A stretch of DNA of 64,000 bases, from positions 25,588-89,587 of the forward strand of contig NZ_SJSY01000062.1 of assembly GCF_004352915.1 (NCBI RefSeq). Direction: 5' to 3'. Origin of the DNA: Flavobacterium zhairuonense. GTDB taxonomy: Bacteria; Bacteroidota; Bacteroidia; Flavobacteriales; Flavobacteriaceae. This document shows, one piece after another, positions 17,928 to 26,842 of this stretch (position 1 is the first letter of the stretch; every line of letters begins with the position of its first letter). The notes under the pieces are model-generated. The model was not told the origin of the DNA. It saw only the letters and a list, made by a program, of their open reading frames with translations, and searched no databases. A program made the translations under genes and the position numbers.

Positions 17928-18231
17928 AGTTTTTAAGGAAAAACGTATTCCGCAAAGACACACAAAAATTGCATGAAGGCTCACAAAGCTTTTTAAAAAT
18001 AATCTTTGTAAAACTTGCTGTGATCTTTACCTACTTCTGTCAAAAAAACACACAACAAAACTATAATACCATATTAATTGTGTTCAAATTTTGTCACGCA
18101 GCTTGATCTAACGTTTGTTTAATCCTAAGAAATTCGCACATAAATTCATAAAAAACACTTAAACCTCAAGAGACTAAAAATCAACAAAATGAAAAATTAT
18201 ATTAAAAGATAACTTACTAAAATAATTCTGA
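17928..18231. other. Gene-free stretch between serS and the next lipoprotein gene
   Basis: About 300 bases between divergent genes with no convincing coding frame. It holds degenerate CAAAG-type words (CACAAAGC, CGCAAAGAC) and a weak inverted pair around AAAGCTTTTT, but no clean array, and otherwise plain AT-rich sequence. Confidence 0.6.
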
Positions 18232-18239
18232 TATATTTG
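18232..18239 (+). promoter_or_regulatory. -7 element TATATTTG
   Basis: Matches TAnnTTTG, 30 bases before the ATG of the 160-residue lipoprotein gene. Confidence 0.6.
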
Positions 18240-18269
18240 TTTTAACAATAATTTAGAACGATTAAGCCT

Positions 18270-18752
18270 ATGAAAAAAATTACTTTATTACTCGTATTGT
18301 TTGTTTCTGTAGTATTTACTGGTTGCGGTGAACAAACTACAACAAGTTACAACAATCAAATTGTCGAAGCACACAAAAAACTTTTTGATGCAAACGATGC
18401 ATTTTTAAGTAGCAGTTTAAATTTTATTGGAAAACCAGAATCAAAAAAAGACTTTCTAAAATTAATTGCTTCAACTAGAAACAAACTTGTTGCTGCGCAA
18501 AAACCTGTTGACCTTTTAGCTCCTTTGAACACAGATCACGGTCTTAGAAAAACAATGCTGGAAATGTTTGACCTTAGCATTGCCTCAATGGATGGTTTTG
18601 AAGCAAATATAGACATGCTTACAACAAAGGACAATGAAGAAAAAGCAGCTACAATGATGCAAGGCGCTTTTAGCGGATTATTAGAACTTGACAAAGAAAT
18701 CAAAGCAATTCAAGTTGAATATGCAGATGCTAATAATGCTCAATTAAGATAA
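18270..18752 (+). CDS. Small lipoprotein of unknown function
   Basis: A 160-residue protein with a lipoprotein signal (VVFTGC, Cys19) and an all-helical mature part (HKKLFDANDAFLSSSLNF, GLRKTMLEMFDLSIASMDGFEANID). I recognise no named domain; a four-helix bundle seems likely. It sits alone between divergent serS and the convergent lipase gene. Its stop codon lies inside the following terminator hairpin. Confidence 0.75.
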   Translation: MKKITLLLVLFVSVVFTGCGEQTTTSYNNQIVEAHKKLFDANDAFLSSSLNFIGKPESKKDFLKLIASTRNKLVAAQKPVDLLAPLNTDHGLRKTMLEMFDLSIASMDGFEANIDMLTTKDNEEKAATMMQGAFSGLLELDKEIKAIQVEYADANNAQLR

Positions 18753-18780
18753 AATCTTAATTGGGCATTAGTCCCTTTTT
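18734..18780 (+). terminator. Terminator hairpin overlapping a stop codon
   Basis: TAATGCTCAATTAAGA pairs with TCTTAATTGGGCATTA (one G-T pair) around a short A-rich loop, followed by CCCTTTTT. The last codons and the stop at 18750-18752 lie in the 5' arm and loop. Confidence 0.75.
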
Positions 18781-18792
18781 AGCAGTCAGGAT

Positions 18793-20343
18793 TTATAATC
18801 CTTTATTCTCTGCCAATAACTCTTTCAATTCATTTGTTTTTAAAAAGGCGGCAAAACGTCCGGAAAGCAGTAACATTTCCTTTTCTTCTGGAGTTATTTT
18901 GAGTTTGGTTTCAACGTGCGATGTGTATTCGTAAAGCATCAAAAGCTCGCTTGCGCCAAAATCCTTAAACGTTTCTTTATCTAAACTAGAAAGCTGCAAC
19001 TCGCCATTTTTATCCTTCTTAAAACGATCTTCCCCAAACTTTTCAATTAATTTTGCTTTGAAATCATCATGAAGTTTAAGCCAGCTTGCTGCTTCATCAT
19101 TGGAATTTTTTAATTGAGTTACTAAATCTTTGTAAGCTTCATCTTTTTTCAAGGTCAACAAATAATCTCTCAAAGTTGTGAAACCAATAACTTGGTAATT
19201 TGAAGTCGGGATTTTATATTTATCCAACACATTTTCGACATCTTTCTCAAAAGTAATATAACGCGTTTGAACCGTATATAACGATGCCGTTTCAAGCAAT
19301 GAAAGCAATTTGATTTTCTCGTCGTTTATAAAAGGCGCTTTTTTGCCAGGTCCTAAACAATCAATAAAAAGTGCTTTTTTGTTTTTGTCTTTTACTTTGG
19401 TATCGCTGTGAAGCAATTCAATCAAAGTTTCATAACCCATATTATCTGATGCACCACCATCAATCACACATAAAATTTTATCCTGATTTTTAATTCCGAA
19501 TTTCGTTTTCGGAAGAACGCCCGGAAACGCAGAACTTGCCGTTATAGCATACGTTAGCGGAAAATCGTAACCATTATTAATTTGGTTTCCGTCAAGCGGA
19601 AGTGAAGCTTTGTTTGGAGCTAAAGAAGAATTGATTTTCAAGCCATGAATAATGTGAGGCATAAACGGAACGCGTTCTCCATTGTTGTACGCTGTTCCAT
19701 TAGCCACTATCATTGGAAGTCTCGGACTTAGTTTGCTTTCTTTCGGAATAAAAAAGTCAGATAAAAGCATTTGAGTTTTGAACTTATTCTCATTTTCTGG
19801 ATTTGCGCTATCGTATTGCAAAACCTCTAAATCCAAACGTTGCGCCATCGAGATTTTCTCGCCTTTTTCATTTCGTCCATTATTAAGAAGCGATAAAATC
19901 GAAGCTGATTTGCTTACATCAGATTTATAAGCGTCGGCTTTTGAGAAATAAAATTCATTAAAACTACAATTGTCATATTGCAGTTTGTTTTTTAGAATCG
20001 TCAAATAATATCCTGCCGAATAACAACCGCCCGAAACCGTTGAGAAATAATCAATTTCATTCAGAAAATTCCGGCCTGAATCATCTTCCTGAATGTCTTC
20101 TAAACCTAAAAGCACACCCAAGCTAAAAAACTGCGCTCGTGATCCACCGCCAGAAATCCCGACTCCTAAAGCAATATTTGGATTTTGAATCCGCGAATCA
20201 CGATCCTGCACCGATTTATAATCATTTAAAGAAACAGCTGGGATCGAATTATAATTGATCTCTGAAAAAAGATTGATTTTGTTTTGAGAAAACCCAATTT
20301 GCATCAAAAGAAAAAACAATATCAGATTGTATTTATATCTCAT
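18793..20343 (-). CDS. Patatin-like phospholipase
   Basis: A 516-residue exported protein. The signal peptide (MRYKYNLILFFLLMQIGFSQ) starts at the ATG at 20343; an ATG at 20370 would put nine residues in front of it and is less likely. The lipase core has the oxyanion loop GISGGGSRAQFF, a Ser motif in STVSGGCYSAG and the catalytic Asp in IDGGASDNMGYETL. Ser/Asp dyad enzymes of this type hydrolyse acyl lipids. It is probably periplasmic or outer-membrane. Confidence 0.82.
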   Translation of the reverse strand: MRYKYNLILFFLLMQIGFSQNKINLFSEINYNSIPAVSLNDYKSVQDRDSRIQNPNIALGVGISGGGSRAQFFSLGVLLGLEDIQEDDSGRNFLNEIDYFSTVSGGCYSAGYYLTILKNKLQYDNCSFNEFYFSKADAYKSDVSKSASILSLLNNGRNEKGEKISMAQRLDLEVLQYDSANPENENKFKTQMLLSDFFIPKESKLSPRLPMIVANGTAYNNGERVPFMPHIIHGLKINSSLAPNKASLPLDGNQINNGYDFPLTYAITASSAFPGVLPKTKFGIKNQDKILCVIDGGASDNMGYETLIELLHSDTKVKDKNKKALFIDCLGPGKKAPFINDEKIKLLSLLETASLYTVQTRYITFEKDVENVLDKYKIPTSNYQVIGFTTLRDYLLTLKKDEAYKDLVTQLKNSNDEAASWLKLHDDFKAKLIEKFGEDRFKKDKNGELQLSSLDKETFKDFGASELLMLYEYTSHVETKLKITPEEKEMLLLSGRFAAFLKTNELKELLAENKGL

Positions 20344-20429
20344 TTTGAAACTATTAAAAAGCTTAAACATGATAAGCGAATTTACAAGAATTTAGGAATA
20401 AAGTTAAAAACCAAATCCAAAAATCTTTT

Positions 20430-20996
20430 TTATTCAGTATTGAACAATCGCAAAATATAAGAAAGCTCATAAACGATAAACAAAATTGCCAAAACAGTAT
20501 GAAAAATTTTATTATGAATTCTAATTGCCACAAAACAAAGCAAAATGTGGCTGATAATCCTGATGTAATATTCCGTTTGGTTATACAAAAAGTAATCGCC
20601 TCCTTTAATGGCTGTATCAATCATATCAGCAAAAAAACTGACCGCCAATACCGCAAAAAACCAATTTTTCCTTGAATAAAAATAATCTTCATAACCTGAA
20701 TAATCTACCAAATCATCGGGATATAAAATCGCACAAAGCAAATAATAAATTAATATGTAGCAGATTATGAAAAAATAATCTGCAAAATACCATTCCTGAA
20801 TTAATTTCAGATTAAACTCCCACCACCAAAAATGAATGAGAAGCAAAAAGACATAAAACACCCAAAGCGAATGCACAAAATAGATTTTCTTTCGGCCTGG
20901 ATGCTGGATAAAAATAACCGAACCCTTGATCAAATGCGTCAAGCCCAAACCCAGAATAATTCCAATAACCGATTTAATATGTGTAAGCTCCTCCAT
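20430..20996 (-). CDS. Multi-spanning membrane protein of unknown function
   Basis: A 188-residue protein with about five hydrophobic segments (SVIGIILGLGLTHLIKGSVIF; IYFVHSLWVFYVFLLLIHFWWW; FFIICYILIYYLLCAILY; WFFAVLAVSFFADMIDTA; ILLCFVAIRIH). I recognise no domain. It lies upstream of the lipase gene in the same direction, with an 87-base gap. Confidence 0.65.
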   Translation of the reverse strand: MEELTHIKSVIGIILGLGLTHLIKGSVIFIQHPGRKKIYFVHSLWVFYVFLLLIHFWWWEFNLKLIQEWYFADYFFIICYILIYYLLCAILYPDDLVDYSGYEDYFYSRKNWFFAVLAVSFFADMIDTAIKGGDYFLYNQTEYYIRIISHILLCFVAIRIHNKIFHTVLAILFIVYELSYILRLFNTE

Positions 20997-21101
20997 AAAA
21001 CATTACTGATTTTAGAAAGAACTAAAATTAAATCAATTAATTGAAAAACAATATTTTAAGTCAATATAATTTTATCAAACAGATTCAAAAAAGAAAAAAA
21101 A

Positions 21102-21146
21102 CTTTGTCACTTTGTCCCTCTGAACCTTTGGACCTTTGGACCTTAA
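21102..21146. repeat. Period-8 word array (CTTTG)
   Basis: Word starts at 21102, 21110, 21118, 21126, 21134 and 21142 (CTTTG, CTTTG, CTCTG, CTTTG, CTTTG, CTTAA), exactly 8 apart. It ends just before the stop codon of the minus-strand gene at 21150. Confidence 0.87.
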
Positions 21147-21149
21147 AAC

Positions 21150-21845
21150 CTAAGCTCTCTTAATTTCGTGCCCAACAAATTCTTCCAAAACAGCAAACAT
21201 ATCATCAACAGAAAGCACTTCAAAATCAGGATGCGTTTTTAAGAAATTCGCATTCAATTCGACCAAGTTTTCTTCCAATTCAAAAAAAGCATTAGTATTA
21301 AAAGAATCTCGAAGCGGATTTGCGCCTTCAAATTTTCCTTTCAAAAATTTATCCAGTTTAATATTGCTCGTAATTCTGACTTTTTTGCTTTGTTCTAGAA
21401 ACAATTCCAAATGTTTTTCGGCACCAATTAAAGCCAAACCTTCTTCAATCAATTCATTCAAATCTTTATTCCAGCCCGAATTATGCACAAACTGCGCAAA
21501 ATTTCCCTGTGTATATTGCGACCAGTAATAATCTAGATAATAACTCGTCAAAGCATCTTCATGAATAAATTCATCGTCAACACCTTCCTCGCGCATCAAA
21601 TTGATCACCGAAATATTAGAATGAATCACATCCTGCGGATTTTCGCTATTCATTGCTGTTTCTGAAACTAATATTCTCCCAAATTCTTCCATTTCTATAT
21701 CATTGTTTTGATTTGATTTTGCCACTATTTCTTTCAAACGAAGTTTCTGCGCTTCCTTCTCTTCACGAAGTTTCGCTTTCTTTCGGTTTAGCAACTTAGT
21801 ATGCAAAGCCTTGTTTTTTGTGTTTTTTTCCGGTCCTTTTGCCAT
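21150..21845 (-). CDS. Conserved hypothetical protein, DMP19-like
   Basis: A 231-residue soluble protein. A very basic N-terminal coiled stretch (about 1-45, Lys/Glu/Arg rich) is followed by an acidic helical domain with HEDALTSYYLDYYWSQYTQGNFAQFVHNSGW, which resembles the DMP19/DUF4375 type. Role unknown. No signal peptide. It is divergent from the PrcB-like lipoprotein gene. Confidence 0.65.
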   Translation of the reverse strand: MAKGPEKNTKNKALHTKLLNRKKAKLREEKEAQKLRLKEIVAKSNQNNDIEMEEFGRILVSETAMNSENPQDVIHSNISVINLMREEGVDDEFIHEDALTSYYLDYYWSQYTQGNFAQFVHNSGWNKDLNELIEEGLALIGAEKHLELFLEQSKKVRITSNIKLDKFLKGKFEGANPLRDSFNTNAFFELEENLVELNANFLKTHPDFEVLSVDDMFAVLEEFVGHEIKRA

Positions 21846-21931
21846 GATTTTTCTTCTTTTATCGTATAAAATACTCCAGAATCATTTTGCAAATTTCGGA
21901 GAAATATCAATATGTTTCCCAATATTTTTTT

Positions 21932-22026
21932 GGGCGTTCCCCGCCGATCGGCGGGTCGGGCTATCCGCTTCAAGTCCTCGCTCTTCCTTCGTCAGGCTGT
22001 GGGCTTTCCGCTTCTATCCCTAACGC
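21932..22026. repeat. GC-rich dispersed-type intergenic element
   Basis: A 95-base island far richer in G+C than its surroundings, bounded by GGGCGTT and AACGC. It contains a perfect 16-base palindrome CCCGCCGATCGGCGGG (21940-21955). On the minus strand GAAGCGGA occurs twice, in GATAGAAGCGGAAAGCCC and CTTGAAGCGGATAGCCC. I recall similar blocks in spacers of other Flavobacterium genomes. It lies in a 321-base gene-free gap. Confidence 0.7.
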
Positions 22027-22166
22027 AATCACGGTTTCATAAGAAAAAATCTTTTTTTATGTTTTTCAAAAAGATTGAAAATGGATACGCAACCTTTTAA
22101 CAAAAACGCTATCTGTTTAATTAGTAAAACGTTACAATTACATTTTCAACCTAAAAGACCAAAACC

Positions 22167-22616
22167 ATGAAACAGATTTTTTTATTCTTAACCCTTGCAT
22201 TAACATTAACTGGCTGCAGCAACGACAATTCTGAAAGCTCAGACACTACCTTTACAACGATTCTGAAAAGGGATAATTATGGCAACTATCCGGGAACAAT
22301 TCCTAAATCAAATCTTGTAATCACAAATCAAACCGAATGGAATGCTTTATTATCAAAATTAAATATCATTACGCAAGCTTTATACACATCGCCTGATGTA
22401 ACTGTCGATTTTACAAAATATCAAGTTATTGCTGTTTTTGATGAAGTACATAATTATGGTGGTTATTCTATCGATATCACTAAAGTAACCGAATCAAAAA
22501 TTCAAACAATCATTAAAGTTGAAAAATTACTAAAAGGCAATTTTACAACAGTAAATACACAACCTTATCATATTATTAAAATCGCCAAATCGAATAAAAC
22601 TGTGGTTTTTAAATAA
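22167..22616 (+). CDS. PrcB-like lipoprotein
   Basis: A 149-residue lipoprotein (LTLTGC, Cys17) with a C-terminal domain like the PrcB protease-complex subunit: TNQTEWNALLSKL, a VDFTKYQVIAVFDE strand, GGYSIDITKV, and YHIIKI. PrcB was named for a partner of a spirochaete protease; in Bacteroidota most members stand alone and their role is not known. No protease gene is adjacent. Confidence 0.72.
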   Translation: MKQIFLFLTLALTLTGCSNDNSESSDTTFTTILKRDNYGNYPGTIPKSNLVITNQTEWNALLSKLNIITQALYTSPDVTVDFTKYQVIAVFDEVHNYGGYSIDITKVTESKIQTIIKVEKLLKGNFTTVNTQPYHIIKIAKSNKTVVFK

Positions 22617-22670
22617 TTCTGTTTTATTCTGTTATTTGTAATATTTTTACAGAAACAACAACTGAATAAA

Positions 22671-23228
22671 ATGGAACCAACCTTCTTCTCCACCCAAGAA
22701 AAATTCAGAGAATGGCTAGAAAAGCATCACGAAAAAGAAACCGAACTTCTTGTTGGTTACTATAAAGTGAAAAGCAAAAAGCCGTGCATGACTTGGTCAG
22801 AATCTGTAGATCAGGCGCTTTGTTTTGGTTGGATCGACGGCATCCGAAAAACGATCGACGAAGAAAGTTATACAATTAGATTTACTCCGAGGAAAAAATC
22901 AAGTATTTGGAGCGCCATCAACATCAAAAAAGTCGAAGTACTCACAAAATCCGGACTCATGAAAGAAGCCGGAATTAAAGCTTTTGAACACAAATCTGAA
23001 GAAAGAACCAAAATTTATTCTCACGAAAACGAAGCATACGTTCTCGATCCTGAGCTCGAAAAGCAATTTAAAGCCAACAAAGCAGCTTGGGAATATTTCA
23101 ACAATCAAGCACCATCTTACAAAAAAGTAATAATTCACGTGATTATGTCGGCCAAACAAGAAAAAACCAGAATTGCAAGATTAGAAAAAGCAATAAAATT
23201 TAGCGCTGAAGGAAAACGAATGTTGTAA
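22671..23228 (+). CDS. YdeI/OmpD-associated family protein
   Basis: A 185-residue soluble protein of the YdeI family: FREWLEKHH, ELLVGYYKVKS, MTWSESVDQALCFGWIDGIRK, RFTPRKKSSIWSAINIKKVE, and a C-terminal IHVIMSAKQEKTRIARLEKAI helix. YdeI-type proteins have been linked to peptide or bacteriocin resistance in enterobacteria; the mechanism here is unknown. Possibly co-transcribed with the membrane protein gene 19 bases downstream. Confidence 0.85.
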   Translation: MEPTFFSTQEKFREWLEKHHEKETELLVGYYKVKSKKPCMTWSESVDQALCFGWIDGIRKTIDEESYTIRFTPRKKSSIWSAINIKKVEVLTKSGLMKEAGIKAFEHKSEERTKIYSHENEAYVLDPELEKQFKANKAAWEYFNNQAPSYKKVIIHVIMSAKQEKTRIARLEKAIKFSAEGKRML

Positions 23229-23247
23229 ATTAATATAATTCACAAAT

Positions 23248-23673
23248 ATGGAAATCCTACTGAATGCAATATCATTTGCATTGCTTATTGCTTTATTCGC
23301 AACACCCATTTTCATTCTAAACAAGCTTTATAAACGTAGTATTAAAAACACCTTGTTTTTCTATTTGATAATTAGCCTGACCACAACTTTTTCATTGTGT
23401 TTATTTATAGGCTGGTGGTCAGACTTTTCAAAGGAAATATTATTGTCTCATTATGGATATGATTTTGATTCGATGAATGATCATTGGAAAAATGTCTCGA
23501 TCGAAAACTTAAATAAAGTCAAAAGTCTAAGAAAAAGTATAATGGGGATTGGGTGGCCCTTAAAAGTTTTCTTCATTTTCCCTTTTTATTCCATATACAT
23601 ATTTATTGTTTATCCATTGTATTTTCTCAATAAGAATAAACAAATAAGTGCCACGCACAAACGAATATTATAA
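23248..23673 (+). CDS. Small membrane protein of unknown function
   Basis: A 141-residue protein with three hydrophobic segments (about 5-27, 35-57 and 105-130) and a polar loop between the second and third. No recognised domain. It follows the YdeI gene closely. Confidence 0.6.
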   Translation: MEILLNAISFALLIALFATPIFILNKLYKRSIKNTLFFYLIISLTTTFSLCLFIGWWSDFSKEILLSHYGYDFDSMNDHWKNVSIENLNKVKSLRKSIMGIGWPLKVFFIFPFYSIYIFIVYPLYFLNKNKQISATHKRIL

Positions 23674-23748
23674 TACCTATTGTTTTAGTATAGTATAAAC
23701 AGTAACTTTATTCCGTCCAAAAAAAAGTCTCAGTTAAAATAAAAAGGA

Positions 23749-24651
23749 ATGGAAGAAAGAACAGCATTAGAATATTACGTTTTAGATGTATTTTCAAATA
23801 AAAGCTATCAAGGAAATCCACTTTCTGTAGTTTTCACAAATGGCAATCTAAAATTAGAAACCTATAAAGATATTTCTAAAGAATTTCGCTATTCTGAAAC
23901 CTCTTTTGTTTACTACTCTACACGAGACAAAGCGCTCGTAGTTCGTTCGTTTACCCCAACCGGAATCGAAATCGACGGTGCGGGACATAATTTATTGGGC
24001 GCAGTCTGCGGCGCATTGCTAAAAGGAATGCCCATTTTTGACGAACAAAACGAAAGCGAGCCGTATGTAGTGATGAACCATTCAGCAATTCCAGTAACCG
24101 TAAGCTTTGATCCCGATACATTTTATCCTGTGGTTCAAATGCATCAAAAATCAGCTGTCATCAAACAGGAAATCCCAACTTATAAAATTGCTGTAGCGCT
24201 CGGCTTAAAAATTGAAGATTTGGATGTAAATGCTTTTGTTCCAACAGTAGTTAAAACAGAAGTCGCCCACACGATGGTTCCTATAAAAAACAGTTATTTA
24301 CTTAACAGCTTTGTTCCAGACAATCAGCTTTTGATCGAAATCTCAAAAGAATATAATTTTGAAGGTTTTTATTGTTTTACCATTGCTGATGAAGGCCAAG
24401 AACATATCGTTGAAACACGATTTTTCAATCCAATAATCGGAATAAATGAAGATCCAGCAACAGGAACTGCTGCAGGTCCTTTAATTGGTTTTTTAACCCA
24501 AAAGAAATTCACTAAATCGGATAAAGAATACAAAATTCTTCAAGGTGTAAGATTGAAACAGGCCTCAATGATTGAAGTAATGAATCGTGAAGAAGATATT
24601 TTGGTTGGGGGTTCTTCGATAATTACGATGAAAGGCGAACTTTATATTTAA
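23749..24651 (+). CDS. PhzF-family isomerase/epimerase
   Basis: A 300-residue protein with the diaminopimelate-epimerase-like PhzF fold: YVLDVFSNKSYQGNPLSVV at the start, FRYSETSFV with the conserved catalytic Glu, RSFTPTGIEIDGAGHNLLG in the middle, and EDPATGTAAGPLIGFL near the end. The PhzF isomerase acts in phenazine synthesis, but no phenazine genes are present, so the substrate is unknown. Confidence 0.87.
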   Translation: MEERTALEYYVLDVFSNKSYQGNPLSVVFTNGNLKLETYKDISKEFRYSETSFVYYSTRDKALVVRSFTPTGIEIDGAGHNLLGAVCGALLKGMPIFDEQNESEPYVVMNHSAIPVTVSFDPDTFYPVVQMHQKSAVIKQEIPTYKIAVALGLKIEDLDVNAFVPTVVKTEVAHTMVPIKNSYLLNSFVPDNQLLIEISKEYNFEGFYCFTIADEGQEHIVETRFFNPIIGINEDPATGTAAGPLIGFLTQKKFTKSDKEYKILQGVRLKQASMIEVMNREEDILVGGSSIITMKGELYI

Positions 24652-24694
24652 CTGTCAAACATTTACTTAATTCGATACGGAATTAAAACAGTAA

Positions 24695-24726
24695 TTGTTA
24701 AAAGATGAAAAATAATAATATATTTG
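24695..24726 (+). promoter_or_regulatory. Promoter with downstream hairpin
   Basis: TTG (24695-24697), a 21-base spacer and TATATTTG (24719-24726) match the consensus. The hairpin GGGTTAA/TTAACCC (24726-24747) begins on the last base of the -7 element, so it would lie at the transcript 5' end. Confidence 0.6.
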
Positions 24727-24774
24727 GGTTAATTTAACATTTAACCCATAATCTACTTTTAACAACTATTAAAT

Positions 24775-25509
24775 ATGGATCGAATCATAATTCTTTTTAG
24801 GCTTGCAGTAGCAATTTTTCTATTTTACATTCTTAATTATTTATTATACAGCACTTTTAATCAAATCCCAGTTTTTATAAGTGCCCCAATAAATGGTATT
24901 TTAGTAATTGGAGCGTTCTATTATGTTTATAAAGGCAGAAAACAATTTATTATTGACAATGAAAGCGATGAAGACATGCCTCTTCATTTAGAAAAATCAA
25001 GTTATTTTTTCATACTAGTAGGAGCTTTTATTGCATTTTTTCTGGTTTCTTCTAGTTTTAGAACTACGCTTTACATTGACAATGGAAAATCTACTCCTGT
25101 AGAAATCAAAATAGCTTCAGAAACAGCACAAACCATCGCCCCAAATAGTTTTATTGTAACCGAAGTTCCTATTGGCAAAAATGAATTAATCATCGATGGG
25201 AAAACAAAAACCATAAACATACTTGGCAAAGGAGAATGGGTTTATAATGTTGATAATTTAAACTCTTACATCGAAGGAACCGTAGATTATGCAGAACAAG
25301 AAGTGAGAAGAATTAATAATACAAAAGATACCACTACTACAAAACTCTCTGCAGATAAAATTATCCATAAAGAATTCTTCAAACTAGAATCTGATTTTAT
25401 TTTTGAAGCTCCTGAAACCATATCCATTTCAAAAAATGCACAAACAGGCGAGATACACACTCAAACTGTTTTATATCGATTGCCAAAGGAATTATCTCAA
25501 ATAAAATAA
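24775..25509 (+). CDS. Membrane protein with exported C-terminal domain, unknown function
   Basis: A 244-residue protein with three N-terminal hydrophobic segments (about 4-26, 32-54, 78-102). The soluble remainder opens with TTLYIDNGKSTPVEIKI and VTEVPIGKNELIIDGKTKTINILGKGEWVYNVD, a beta-rich pattern. I recognise no family. It has its own promoter and a terminator shared with the convergent gene. Confidence 0.65.
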   Translation: MDRIIILFRLAVAIFLFYILNYLLYSTFNQIPVFISAPINGILVIGAFYYVYKGRKQFIIDNESDEDMPLHLEKSSYFFILVGAFIAFFLVSSSFRTTLYIDNGKSTPVEIKIASETAQTIAPNSFIVTEVPIGKNELIIDGKTKTINILGKGEWVYNVDNLNSYIEGTVDYAEQEVRRINNTKDTTTTKLSADKIIHKEFFKLESDFIFEAPETISISKNAQTGEIHTQTVLYRLPKELSQIK

Positions 25510-25515
25510 ATCCAT

Positions 25516-25550
25516 AAAAAAAGCTGCACCTTGAAAATGCAGCTTTTTTT
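25516..25550. terminator. Two-way terminator
   Basis: A 13-bp stem (A7 GCTGCA with TGCAGC T7) and a 9-base loop between convergent genes; A and T runs let it act on both strands. Confidence 0.88.
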
Positions 25551-25562
25551 ATATCCAATATT

Positions 25563-26699
25563 TTAATTCTTAATCTCTTGCTTAATTGGTTTAAGTGGTT
25601 CTTGTTTAGGCGGAATTCTCTTTTTTAAGAATAAAATTTGTCCCAAATGGCTCGATTGATGTTCCATAACATGAAACCAGCAATACTGATTGCTTATATC
25701 ATATTTCATTTGAATTGTGGCAAACCATTCATCATCTCTTTTCTTTAATTCTTCAATTGTTTTTGCTCTTACTTCATTATAAATATCAAGATAATATTGA
25801 ATGTCATGCCCTTTAAATTCATCTCGCGCGCCTTGATCGAGATTCAAAGCGGTCTCCCATTTTTTCTTTTCTTCTTCGTTAAATTCTCTGTTTTCAAAAG
25901 TAAAAACCTGATAGTATTTTTCGGCTGCAGCCAAATGCATTACAAGTGCTCCAATTCGGTTAGCTTTTTCATCATGTAAGTAATCAATTTCGTATTGATC
26001 CATGTTTTTAACCGTGTATTCAACACGATCTTTAAGATCTTCCAGCATTGAAATCATATCTGCAATTTTTGGTGAAGCACCTGGAACATTTCCTATTTTT
26101 CCGGTTTCTTTTATTATGATACCTTTTCCTTCAAGTAGTAATGAACGTTTACCATCTACGCTTGAATTATCTGAAGAAATGGTATATTCCTTAACCTTAG
26201 CATTTTTTTGTTTGGGTGTACCTAAACTCCATTTTGGAATATCTGTATTGATTGTGGGCATTTCAAAACTTGAATTCAAAATGGTTACCGGTTCAAAAAC
26301 ACCTTTTGCATTTTCGATAAACAATTGAAATTTATCAAAATAAAACTTTCCATTATACGATGAAACTCCTCCCAAAACTAATGTCTGACTGTTCTCATCA
26401 ATTGTTCCTTCAACGGTGTACGATTGCCATTCTTTCGATTTTATTGGTCTGTCGTTCATGTTATCAAAAAAACCATCTTCATCATTTTTATTGTAAACTC
26501 TTACATAAAGTCCTGACCAGGCTTTTGGTTCGTCTGATTCTACTTTTGCCGAAGCAACAACCCTAAATTTTTTCTTTATCGGAGTTTGAATATCTATTGT
26601 TTGGCGAAAAACCATCCAATCGTTAGAAATTATTCTTTGTGTTTGCGCTTTTGCCGACACTAAACTTAAAAACAGGAACAATAATAAAAATCTTTTCAT
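25563..26699 (-). CDS. Secreted protein with N-terminal beta domain and DinB-like domain
   Basis: A 378-residue exported protein (signal peptide about 1-18, ending SAKAQ). The first half (about 20-195) looks like a jelly-roll binding domain (TQRIISNDWMVFRQTID, LYVRVYNK, VEGTIDENSQTLVLGGVSSY). The second half (about 215-365) is a DinB-like helical bundle whose three metal-ligand histidines are probably those in LVMHLAAAEKYY and in WFHVMEHQSSHLGQI. DinB-type folds include thiol transferases and hydrolases; the substrate is unknown. Confidence 0.75.
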   Translation of the reverse strand: MKRFLLLFLFLSLVSAKAQTQRIISNDWMVFRQTIDIQTPIKKKFRVVASAKVESDEPKAWSGLYVRVYNKNDEDGFFDNMNDRPIKSKEWQSYTVEGTIDENSQTLVLGGVSSYNGKFYFDKFQLFIENAKGVFEPVTILNSSFEMPTINTDIPKWSLGTPKQKNAKVKEYTISSDNSSVDGKRSLLLEGKGIIIKETGKIGNVPGASPKIADMISMLEDLKDRVEYTVKNMDQYEIDYLHDEKANRIGALVMHLAAAEKYYQVFTFENREFNEEEKKKWETALNLDQGARDEFKGHDIQYYLDIYNEVRAKTIEELKKRDDEWFATIQMKYDISNQYCWFHVMEHQSSHLGQILFLKKRIPPKQEPLKPIKQEIKN

Positions 26700-26795
26700 T
26701 TTTTATGTTTTAACATTTTTTTGTAAATATATACTGTTTTTTAAGACTAGGAAACAATTATTTACTTGAAAATTCTTTCAAAATAAAGAAATAAA

Positions 26796-26820
26796 AAAAG
26801 CTGCAATTAATGCAGCTTTT
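26796..26820 (-). terminator. Terminator after the CDGSH gene
   Basis: AAAAGCTGCA pairs perfectly with TGCAGCTTTT around a 5-base loop; the minus strand has a T run after the stem. Confidence 0.75.
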
Positions 26821-26842
26821 ACTATAACAGAAATAGAATTTC

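Noticed and set aside
17906..18106. A 66-codon frame in the serS upstream gap
   Set aside because: No ribosome site, odd composition, and it covers the serS promoter region and degenerate CAAAG words.
20363..20620. An 85-codon frame overlapping the membrane protein gene
   Set aside because: It overlaps the better-supported gene at 20430-20996 in another frame and lacks its own start context.
21932..22026. Integron attC site
   Set aside because: The border bases fit only loosely and there is no integrase, cassette array or clear R/L box pair.
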